In this document: positions 1 through 36,300 of the stretch, one piece after another
How positions within the stretch are numbered: the stretch's first letter is position 1
How the letters are laid out: each line of letters begins with the position of its first letter
Assembly: GCF_035083965.1 (NCBI RefSeq)
Contig: NC_089738.1
Coordinates: 13,046,734-13,110,733, forward strand
Direction: 5' to 3'
Origin: Branchiostoma lanceolatum
Taxonomy: Eukaryota > Chordata > Leptocardii > Amphioxiformes > Branchiostomatidae
Length of the DNA stretch: 64,000 nucleotides
Program-made: the position numbers and the translations under genes
Notes under the pieces: generated by a model
Told to the model about the DNA's origin: nothing
Seen by the model: the letters and a program-made list of their open reading frames with translations, nothing else
The model's database searches: none

Positions 1-302
1 AGCCATTGCTATGGCTTCATAAGTTCATTTCCTGCAAAACGGTCCAGGACCTTTTTATATCTACACTGATATTCAATACAGGTTGTAATTTCCTGGTTTT
101 GTGGTAAATAGCATTTGTAACCATTCATCTTGTGACACTGCATGTATGTTTGTTCTAAACACAATAAATATGATTTTAATTCTCAAAAGGTATTAGGTAT
201 TATTAGCTTTTAGAAATCAATCACTTTCATAATCTGCTGAATCCTACAATTAGAACATGACATTTCTAAAGCATGATTGACTGCACTAATCAGTATATTC
301 AC

Positions 303-24746
<24,444 letters not shown>

Positions 24747-24748
24747 CT

Positions 24749-27163
24749 GAAAAAAGAAAAAGAGTAGAACTAGAAAACGAGACCGTTACAAAAGTACTCT
24801 AGCTGTAACGTAATCTGCACACACACATTGCTGCTTTTGTCCCCCCATTATTTGTGAAGTCGACCGTTTGTCCGACAACACGTTAGAACACCATATAGCA
24901 TGTCGCGCCGACCCCGAAAGAGCCAAGGGGGCTACAGACGGTTCTAAAAACAGGGAATGATAAAATATTTAGTACGTCTGTCATAAGCCAGCACCGTTGT
25001 TGAGTAATAAATTGCCAGCTTAATTGATTGTGACTCTTTCTTTGTGTTCAGTGAATCGTCATGGGCAGGGCCACATATTCCTTCTGTGAAATAATCGAAA
25101 TTCTATACAATGGAGAGAAAAATTTTTAAACGCTGACAACCGTGACATTGTTGTCTAGAACTGACATTCAAAGTTTAAAACTACCAGAACCAGAAATTTG
25201 AGCGCATCAAACCAATCTTTGAGTAAGTCAAATGTCAAAATTCTTCTACGATTTGGAGTAATTTTCACATCAAACATTGGCATGCATTAGACTGTTTAGT
25301 TTTAACAATGGCAACACCTTGAAACTAAATTGTTTGCCTGGTATTTAAGGGGCTAATGCAAAGTAAATATTGTATTTTGACAATATCTGGACAACGTTTC
25401 ACCTTTTGATATTCATTTACCAAAACGTCAACACAAAAGAACCCGGGAGGCCATTTTGTTTGCCGATGATAAGTTGAACACAAAGCAGTTTTTCACGCCC
25501 GCTATAATCTCCATAAAAAAAGATACAGATTGACATGTGGATAACAGTTTTCATGGGGATATCCCCTCTATTGTTTCCGATAACTTGATAAAACTGAAGA
25601 TTCTTGAAGCGGAAAGATCCGCACTTTTGTACAAACACTTCAAATCGACGGAAAATATCGATTGATTGCCCAGGGCCGGGTGTAAATTGGGAACAGTTCA
25701 AATTCCACCAGAAAAGTGACTACCAAGAAGTCAAGGGTAAACATGTTTGTGATCACAAATCATGATGAAATTGATAAGCATATTTTCTAGGATTCCTCTT
25801 TCTTTACAAGCAGAAAGTCTTGATACAAATTATTAACCTGAATTACGTGCAAATATTTAGTTTGGCTGCTTCGTAGTCTAACTACTGAACATATGCAAGA
25901 AGGTCTGAGTCGAACCGGTCTTTCACCTTTTAGTTTGTGTGCCAAAGTCAAGGTTTGTGACCCTCGTACGAAGCTGAGAAAAGCTGTGTCTAAGACTACA
26001 GTTCATGTAAAAGACATAAAAGGACCTTAAGTAGGTTTAAACAGAGATAAATGATGCCAAGTGTAAAGTCGACTGGTGAATACCTTTGAACACACCACCG
26101 AAGACCGGTGTTGCAAGTTACAGTTATTTTTGATCGATTGAGCTCGCGGCAACTAGCCGCCAAGTATACCCTTCTTTACGACGGAATTCCCGAGGACTAA
26201 ACGATCTACCCACCTCATGGATGTGTTTCCCTGGTTCGGTTGTATCTACAGAAGGCACGGGGTAAACTACGGCGCCAATTTTTACAAAAATAATCCGACC
26301 GGCTGAGCGGTATAAAAACTCCACCCAAAGGTTGGTGACCCTCGAAACTCTTTGTGTGTTCAAGGCAGCAGAACGAACAAAAAGTCATATCACTAATTGT
26401 GACGCTTAATCATACAAAGTGTTGACTTGAAAGATAATAATTTCAAATAATATTAAAATACCACAGTTATTATTGATATCATTTTATTATGTGCCTCCTT
26501 ATACGTTATAGAAAAACGCGTTATGCTTACTTCCTGGTTTTGCATGTAGATGCGTTGTTGACGGATAGCACGGCTGCGCGTTACGTCATGGGTCAACTAC
26601 GCAAACACGTGTAGGGGGGTGACGTTCAAGATTCCAACAGGTGGTTACATTTAATTCCCTCAGAAATTCCCTGTACTACTTATTAAAGATATTTCATACA
26701 ATTCATCATTGTCTTTAAACCATATAAAGATACGTTTTTCTCTTTTTGGGAACTTAATGCAGAATATAGCTGAGATCATTAGCTTCCCTTATTTCCAACC
26801 CCCCTATAAGGTGCAATAGATGGTTTATTCCTGTCACTCCTCTTTTTGCCCAGGTGACTTCTGAAAGAGTGACAGAGAGGCAACAGGAGGACCGAAAGCA
26901 AAGGTCTAAGAAAAGAGGTTCCTTGGTCTAAGGAATGAATAAGTGCAGCCTGGATCTACTGTTGTTGCAATCAAACACTGATGTACGGTGTCCCTAGTCA
27001 GTTGACCATGTGTATTATTTATTCATAGCTACTGCAAACTCTGCAAGACTGCATTGATGTTGTTTAATGAAAATATTATAATTATTGTTCTGGAAGTTCC
27101 TCCAATGTTGTTCTGAACCTCCTCCTATTTGAGATGGTACAGCCAAATTAATCCACTTAATGT
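24749..27163. other. Intergenic region between the divergent myosin VII and TPR-SGNH genes
   Basis: About 2.4 kb between two head-to-head genes, presumably holding both promoters and the myosin 5' non-coding exon. Read on the minus strand, a candidate donor context AGGAA/GTAAGC occurs near 26525-26535 and could close such an exon. The stretch 26100-26640 is somewhat richer in G+C than the rest. I see no convincing coding sequence or TATA box. Confidence 0.4.
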
Positions 27164-27359
27164 CTGTAGAAGGGGAAGTATTTGCAGTGGTTTTATGTTC
27201 GTTGTTTTCGTGGTGACCTGAGCCTCAAACTTCCAACCACCATGAAAATATTTCTTCAGCCTACCTCCTTGTTTCAATTGCGAACTTGAAACCGCTGCGA
27301 ACACTCCATTTTCTCCGTACTGCAAAGTTTAAATCCCTGCTAACATTCCCCTTTTACAG
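27164..27359. mobile_element. MITE of the CTGTAAA family abutting the TPR-SGNH start exon
   Basis: The left end starts CTGTAGAAGGGGAA and the right end is the inverted CTTTTACAG (reverse complement CTGTAAAAGGGGAA), giving terminal inverted repeats of about 14 bp with one mismatch. The right end is followed by TA. Interior TTCGTTG...GCGAAC stretches match other copies in the window (e.g. 38172 onward, 62041-62240). Its final AG at 27358-27359 is the apparent splice acceptor of the exon holding the start codon. Confidence 0.65.
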
Positions 27360-27372
27360 TATGTGACACAGG

Positions 27373-30300
27373 ATGAAGTTCTATGTCCACCGTGAAGACA
27401 CCCCTCAGTACACAGTTGTGTTCAACTGGGAGGACCAACATGAAGGAACTGTTGGAAGTCTTCTACAGGTAGAGATGCTGAACACTTTTCTATGTCAACC
27501 ATAAAAAATGATAAACAAATAAAAAAAGAATCAGTTTATTAGCTTCATCATCCTTAATTTGTAGTTGAAGTAGACTTCCTACTGATATTTTTCCATGTTT
27601 AAGAAGGTTGAGGCTATTGACAGGATGTCATGTCCATCAGTAAGAATCTTTTTTACTATTGACAGGATGTTTCTGTCGATAAGAGTTTTTCTTGCACTAT
27701 TGACAGGATGTGCAATACAAGTTTGTTTTTTCACTATTGACGGGATGTTCCAGTCAACAGATTAACATCCTGTCAATGGCCATGGCATTTTAAGAACTAA
27801 GCTGCACAGGTACTAAGTCCTTCACTTATCTTTTTAGCAATTTGTACAGTCCTACAACCTGAAGTTCCAAGGAGTTAATGAATTGGATGTTGAAGATGTT
27901 TTTGTCACAAAGTCCCAGAGGTGAGCAATAAGATCCTTGTTGTTTTCAAGGAATGTAAACATGTACTTTTTGTCTTACTTTCTGTTCTGTGTTTGCCCTT
28001 TGTGTCATCTTAAAGTTTGTATTTCAAAACCTTTGTTACCAAATTCCCTTCTGAGTCCTTTTCTAGCTAATAAGCACTTTTCTGAAAGGTGTTGGTAAAA
28101 TTTTATCATTATAGAATAGAATACACTTGTATTTTGGTTTACATAAATCTGTAGATTTTTACATAATGTAAGTTTCTTTTTACAGCTCGAGGCAGGCCAT
28201 TTCCAATGAAGAACAAGTGTCCAGAGCCGTGCGAGACCAAGAGGACATCTTTGTGATGTCCAAAGGGCCACCTGCAGTCATTGGTAATAACTAATTACAT
28301 TTTATTCTCTCCAATCTTTTGTCCACTATTGATCTGTAATAAATACTCCAAAAACACCAATTTTTCTGTCTCTGACAAAATATTTTTCAAACACCCTTAG
28401 CTTCTTCTGATCACCTCCAGGAACAAAAGTATAGTTTTTTTGTGAATCAGTTTGTTTTTGTTTCACTCTTAAACTTTTGATTTATTTTTTACTGTCAGAG
28501 CCATTGCAGAATGTGCAGAGCAGTCCAGTGGGAGTAGAAGAGGATGACAACGGAAACAGAGAAAGCAGGGCTTCATCAGATGAGGCATCTAATGTGGCTG
28601 ATAAGCACTCCTGCAGCCAGACTGATGACGACATAGGTTGGTATCCCCAACCATGTGATGAAATAGCTGGTCTATAGCTAATCCTTGAGCTAATACATGT
28701 ATCAGAAAGTCGAAATTAATTTCAATTTGTAATTTACAATTCTCTCATGCATATGCCAGGCCCATCGTTGTATGTTTCAAGCAACAACCCTGGCATACTG
28801 GCCCGCAATCTTTCCTTTTTGCTGAGTTAGCTCTGGTCAGACGTCATCAGCCAATCATATTGCCACATACAGTCAAGAGGCAACAAGATTGGCTGGTAAC
28901 TTCCCCTCTAGCAACGGCAGGGGAGTGTCTGATTGGCTGAAGGCAAGCCATCACTAACACTGCAGTTAGGACGGAACTCAGGCCAGTACGCCATATATAG
29001 CTGTTGCTTAACATGGCCGGTCATTGCATGAGAGGATGTAACTTACAAGACTGAGTACAGTCAAAACTGGTCAGGTAACCACCTGGTGCAAGCAACCACC
29101 TCCAGCCACAAGCCACATTAAAACAGCCCTTTACATTTTACATAGTTAACCCCTGTCCTGAACAACCACCTGTCCTCAGCAATCATTTTTCCTCCATCCC
29201 TAGAGTGGTTGCTCAATCTAAGTTTGATTGTATAAACAATGTACATTTTGAAGATCTATGTCTTTTTTTTAAAGATCTTGAGGACATGAGAGACTTGCTG
29301 GAAGGAGATTCTCCTGGGGGAGAGCTGAGAAGCAGCCCTCAGAGAAGGCACTCCTGGGAAGTATCCTTTGATGACGTCTCAATAGCCAATCTACAAATAG
29401 CACAACTCAAGAAGGAAAGGACTAAAGAGTAAGTATCATATCTGATCTTGAATGTCAGGTTTCTGAAATTAGTTCATGAGTAATATGATTCTATAAAGAT
29501 AAATTTATCAAGATTGAAAGAGAATTTACGGCAGATTGGTCTACTGATATCTGTCCTGATTCCTGATTCAGAGAAGCCTTTGGTATTTCATAGTATGATG
29601 TTTTTATGAATCCAGCCTGCTATGGCTGTGATTTTTATTGATTGATTTGATTTCTAGTAGATGGTGTAGATTTTCATCTTTAGTTTAGTTTAGGTTAGTT
29701 TAGTTTAGTTGATAGTTTAGCTCAGTTTAGTTTAGTCAAGTTCCAAAATAATATTCTGATGCCCATCGTTATGAGCAATGTCGAGAATCATTTCAAAAGC
29801 AATTCCAATCTATTCGAATTCTTTGAAGTTTCCAGATATCGTACAGAATCTTAAAGGTTTCCTTTTTTTCAACCAAGGCTGAATACAGGACATGATGCTC
29901 AGCACGTCCTGATTGCTAAGTGCGTCCAGAACGCCCAGAGACTGGTCGACCAGAAACACTGTGACAAGGCTGTCAAGATCTACGAACAAGTCAACAGACT
30001 CTTCCCTCACCAGAAGGAGTGTCTGCTGGGCTTGGGTAAGGCTTAAGAATTATTGCAAATTTGTTTATTTTTGCTGTGTTTTCAGTTTGCGATTGAAACA
30101 ACTCAGTACATGTACTACAATTGTAATACATGTACTGTACATTGCAAATAATGCTTTAAAAGATAGAAGCGCCGCAAACATTTCAAATATTGATGCAGTT
30201 TTCAATTTTTTTTTTCTCCTAGCATCCATCTATAGTAGTGCTGACCGCCCAGATAAAGCTCTGGAGTACCTCAGAACAGCTGTAGAGGCTTTTCCTGATC

Positions 30301-33300
30301 ATGCAGACCTCAAGTGCCGGTATGGACAACTAGTTACATTGTATTGCTGTAACAGTAGTAATACAGAATTATTTGAACTGTGAACTTTTAACACTGCCAA
30401 AACCTCCCTTCCGCTTCAACTGCAAAATTAAGTCCCTGCAAAGATAAATAAATTTACAGTATCACATAAAAGCATATCAAACACAGAGCAAGAGATACTT
30501 TTAGCCTATACAAAACTGTTCCAATCACATGACCTTGAACTGTGATATTTGTGACCTTCAGCCTTGCAGACTGCCTGCTTGACCTGGGTCAGGGGAAGGA
30601 GGCAAGTCGACTCCTGTATGAAGCTAAGAACATTCTGGAGAAGAAACCTGACACCAAACCTACACAACTCTTTGATCTTCAGGTGAGTACAAACATATGA
30701 GTTGTTGCTGTTTTTTTATGACTATCAATCATATTTGCAACATGAAAAAGGCAATTTGATACTTATCATACATATAATGGAAGCAAGCTAAATTCATTTC
30801 CACACCACACATACCTCAAAACTGCCCAATAAGACCACTCTGCAGGGCACCGATAAAATCTGATGTATGTGGACAGGTGGTTGCTATAGACAGTATTATT
30901 AAGGCTTGTGGTAATGGAAAAACTATCTAAGGGACCACCAAAAATTGGCCGCATTGGCCAGGTGGTCCTTATGTAAAGGTGCTCACTTGTATTTTGTATT
31001 TCTTGAGAATGAAACAATTCATTACACTGAGCAGCCAAGGCAGCTCTCGCTGGTAAGCAGTTGTAAATACCAGCACTTAAGGATATTGAAGACTAATGTT
31101 GCATTATCATTGTAATTTGTAAATATAATGATTATAGCAACCAATCAGATCCATTAAACCTCATTGGGTTAAGTTGATTATCCAATCTGGCTGTCTCTCA
31201 TTTAGGTGCAACTTGCAAAGGCCTTCATACTGCTGGGGAAACACACAATGGCTCTACAGATGTGCCAGGTAAAATTTTGCTTCTAGGTTTATTATATTCA
31301 GAGCAAAACATTTGAGTCAGTGAACAGAATGGGCATGTATATTTGGAATGCTTCCAAAATTCATTCAGAATAGTTTAAATGCACTTTGAATATCCAAGAT
31401 TAGAACAAAAATTTTTATCATGATAAGAAAAATATTCTGATAACCCCTCAATTACCCCTCTGAACAGTCAGGTGCAACATATTAGATTACAAAAAAACTA
31501 TTGGGCAAACTTCAAAGTGGAATACTAGTAGTGTTAAGAAATATTGGGTTTGTCTTAAAACAATATTCTTGCAAATTATGTTTCTTGATTCGTGTTTATC
31601 AATTTGTAGTGTACCCTTAGCAAGTTCATTTTCCACTTGCTTTGGGCTAAAAATTGACATTGATCTCTGGCAATCATCCCATTCTTTAATTACAACACAG
31701 GCTGTGGTGAAAGAGAAAAAGGACCACCTGGAGGCTCTGTTAGAGTATGCTGAGCTGACGTACAAGATGAGTTCAGCGCATGCCAAGGAGGCCCTGACCA
31801 TCGTCATGACCCTCATGGTCAACAAGAAGGACTGGATGTTGCCCAGAGACAGGCTGGTCAACATGATGAAATACATTCCTAACGGGCTGAAGATCATGGA
31901 GGGGTGAGTTGATCAAGCATTTTCAGTTTGTTACCTTCGTCTAGAAGCTGAGGTTACGTTTTCGGTGCTGTTAGTCTGTGGACAGCAAGAAACTGTGGAT
32001 GGTTTTTTATGATATTTGATGGTTCGTATATACTTATCTCCTGCTCTGGACATACTATATGGTTGTAATTTTTGAGTGGTAGATACAATGTAGCTCATGG
32101 GGTAGAGTGTAAGTGGTGTAGGTTTGACTACCCTAGCTTAACTTTTTGAACTGCAGTAGGCCTTTTTTTTAACTTTGGAAGAAGAGAACTTAAGCAGGGG
32201 TTGATGGATTTTCATTGTCATTGAACAATGTAGGTGCCATTTGCTATAGGCCTCATAGCAAAAAAGCTGTTTTATTATACAAATATTGTGGAAATTATAC
32301 AAATATTGGTTCCTTTTTGTATACCAGGGAAATCCATGAAGCCATCAAGTCAGTTCCTGCTCTGGTGTTCTTGTCCAATGTCTTTAGGGACCATGGAGGT
32401 TTGTTTGTTTGTTTGTTTCTTTGAGCTTTTATTCATTCATGGCACAGCTTTTCATTGAGGTTACGTTAAAGAACCCACCACACATACCGAAAAGAGCAGA
32501 TGTCTTTCCCGGTATGAGTGGATCATTAACCTTACAGTCAGGTCTTGAATAGCTATTTTACAAAACTGGTGTGTTACACTTAAAGGTGTTAAAACACACA
32601 CACAAACACACAAACAAACAGATGTTGTTTTCCCTCAGATGTCTCCAATGCTACCCAGCTCCTGGAGCATGCCATGCAGGTGGAGCCGTCCCACTGTACA
32701 GCCTTCCTCTCACTCATCCACATGTTTGAAGCACAGGACAGGCACGGGGAAGCTTTCAAAAGGATTAGGTAAAGAAAACTCTTGAGATTTTTCCAAAGCA
32801 TCTTGAGATTAAGTCAAATTGATATTTAGCACAAAATTTCAAGATGTTGGAATAGACCTCAAGATTTTTTTCTTTTGGATGAAGCATTGTAATTATGATC
32901 ATGTGACAAAGAAGTTTTTCCCTTTTTGGTGGTCCCTGAAATAGTTTTTCACATTGACTGTCTATCCACCAGATTTTATCGCTCCCCTGAGTGGTCATAT
33001 TGAAATCTCATGTACATAATCTCTTTTTCTACCCAGGACATTCCTGAAGCAGAATCCAGACATGTCCATCGCTGGTCTCGAAAACAAAGTATTCCTGCCA
33101 ATTCTGAAGGCAGTTAAGGAAGACATATATCTCCATGGTGAGCTTACTTCATGGTTGGTCAAAATATACTTTTTTTAGCATTTCGGATGACAACATGTTC
33201 TTTCTACCTCAATGTTTTATAGAAAACATCGCAAGTTGACGCTCCTTGTAGGATGTGTTAGTGACCCTGCCTCTGCATCAAGAGGTTGGGAGTTCAAATC

Positions 33301-36300
33301 CCATTGTGGAATGTCTGTCATGTCTGATAAACGACTAGTTCTCTGATCCTCTGAACACCACTTCCTGTCACTTCTGCGGTGACACCATCTTCCACTCTTC
33401 TGACAGTCTGTATTCAAATAACTACAAATACACACAAGAACACAAACATCCAGACACACCGAAAGAAGCAAAACCTCTGCACACGGAGGCTTTGCTGTCA
33501 AGCCAAGCAGGAAAAAGTTTCATCCGTCCTCCTACAGAAACCAGGTGATCGAGTGCATTGCAGAAGTTTGACTTTTCCTGACACTTAAGTTACAGAGACA
33601 CAGGAATTGAATATGAACACTTGGAAAAAAAGATGCTTGATAGGGCAATGTGGTGTGAGATATGTACTTCTTGTTTGGTCCTGGCTGATACAGGCCGATA
33701 GATGATGATGGTGATGATGAAACTTCTTGTTTGTCCTGTAGCCACATATCCCCGAGTGTCGGGGATCTCTGCTGACATGCAGCCACCCCAGCAGAGAGCC
33801 TACAACGACCAGGAGCTCAACCTGCTGGCTGTCATGTTCACACTGGTGAAAATACTCTTTGTGAAAGGAGCCCTGGGGCTACTGCCTTCTTTCACAAAAC
33901 TGCTCGGTAAGTTTTTTGCTAGCTTGCTTACTTGCTTATGTCGAGTCCAGGTTTCTCCGGTCTCGAGTCGTGATGGCTGCCCATGTGTCTCTGTCCCTCA
34001 TTACCTGGTACATATGGTCAACCTCAAGGACTGTGTTCTCACATTGAAGTGTGTTAATGTAGTTTGCTGCAGGTCTTCCTGGCTTCCTCTTCCCATGCCT
34101 GGGAGTCCAGAGCACCAAGTCAGCAACAAAAATGTTTTTTACTTGTTATGAAAAAAATAAACTATTCGCCAATAGTCAATTTGCCAACTCCAAAGATTGA
34201 ACTCGCGTATTCAACTGAATCGCTCAGTTCTCTTTAGCTATCTGACCCAATTGCTCTGAACTTAATGCACATGTGACATCAGCGGTGGGTTAAAGGTTAT
34301 CAGAAGTCGACATCGCTTGAATATGCACCCAAATTTGTATTATGTACTGTAAATCCATTTGATAGTGCGGTCGGTAATCTTAGCGGTTGCGGGGGAAAAG
34401 GAAATAGTTCACTGCATTTAATTTAACCGAGGGAACAAACATCACTGTCTCAAATGTTAATGATCAAATATTTGCGATGATGAAGTTTTAGCATTTGATT
34501 AGTGACCCTTAGATTAGCTAAAATTAAGTTACAGTTAACAAATCAAGAATTACTGTACATCAAAATTCAGCAGGGATAGGTTTGACTGGCTGATCTATGT
34601 GTCATTTCTCCCCACAGACCCAGCACATGCAGACAGGGACTTACACACGACTCTGATAAGAAATGAAGCGGCATATTACTCTACAATAAGTCAGGTATGG
34701 ACAATAGAACAGCTTAAGTTAGGCCTCAAACCCATCCTATTCTAGCTTCAGTTCGGCCTTCTGATCACTTCTATGCAGAATATAGTCTTGCCCCCATCCC
34801 CATTGAAACATTTGGTCCTTATGTCCTGCATCGTTTTAGGGATCAAATATTTCTCACAAGCAGTGTAACAGGGATTGAGCTTCCAAATGCCTGTTTGAAC
34901 CCTGTTAACATGCTGTCGGTATGACTGGGAGCCAGTCAGAGCTCTTGCCTATACAGTATTGTACTTTGTGCGAATATTCAAATGCCAATCGTTTCTTTAT
35001 TAATGAGGACAGACTATTCTGTGTGGAAACAACCAGAGGAGCATACTAAAGCTAGAATTTGGATGGATAGAGGCTACTAGTTTCTAACTTTTCACTATTG
35101 CATAGTTTAATCACTGGGAGAAATCCAATGGAAAGCCAATGATAAAAGTAACAAATTCAGCACCAAGGACAGGAATAGAACTGGTTACTGGGGCTGAAAT
35201 AGGTGGTTCATTCAAATCAATGACACAAAATGTATCCTGTTAATGTTAATGGGAGATTTCAAGACCATTTAGAATTGAAGATAGTATCAAAGGAGAACAA
35301 TCATCATAGTCTTTTGTAAATAGATGTCAGTAAAAAGGCATAAAAAGCTTGCAGTATCTCTTGTTAGATGGTCACAGTATTCGTAGGAGAAGTATGAGTA
35401 CATCATTAAGACTTTGAAGTTGCACTTTGTGTACAGCTGACACCAAATATGTCTGTCTTTTCAGGTGATGAAAATAAAACTGAACCCCTCCAGTCTGGAG
35501 AACAGCCCCCAGTTTGTGTACATGGCTGGTGACAGTCACTGTATAACTCCGGCATGGAGGTCTATACAGTACAAGGTAAGAATCACATAGTGGCATCGGT
35601 ACCTTCTGAAAACTCCTGTGTATGACTGATGAAGCAGTTTTCATCTTAAGAACAAACATGTACAAGGATATGTCAGAAGAAGGAGGATGTTTTGTCTTTA
35701 AGTGTAGTCTTCTGACTTATTCGATGAAGGGGGAATTATGATCCACCTAAACAATTGTTTTATGGACCCAATTATTTTGTAGACCAGATCTTACTAGAGC
35801 TAACAGTCTTTGGTATTCATGTATAGTTTCATCAGGTTGGTAGCAGAAGGACTAAGTCTACAGCATTGGCAGGTATTCAAATTTGGTTGGGTATCAGAGA
35901 ACCTTATTATCCGGTCTTTCATATTCAAATGAAAATGTGTATCCTCCCCACAGGGTGCTACCCATGTGCTCCACCCCCTTTTGTCCACTGGAACAAAGAT
36001 TTGGCACTTGAGACCCGAAGCCAAATTCTTCACCAAGGAAAACTTCTACAACGTCATGAAGAAGGTGCCGAGGAAGGCCACAGTCATCTTCGTGTTCGGA
36101 GAGATCGATTGTCGTGAGGCTCTGCCTGTGTGCCTGGCCAAGTGCAGATATGATGTGAGTTTTTTTTTGTAATCATCTTCATGTGGGCCTGTATTAACAG
36201 TAATGTATTAATGAGACCATAGTGTGTAGTGAGGAAGGTTACAAACACATGGGATACATCAATGAGGATCTGCATAGGGCACTCCCCACAACATTTAACG

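Noticed and set aside
33217-33501. 94-codon minus-strand frame with a DLNSQPLDAEAGSLTHPTR-type stretch
   Set aside because: This peptide comes from reading a tRNA-like B-box region (GAGTTCAAATCCC); it marks a SINE-like sequence, not a gene.
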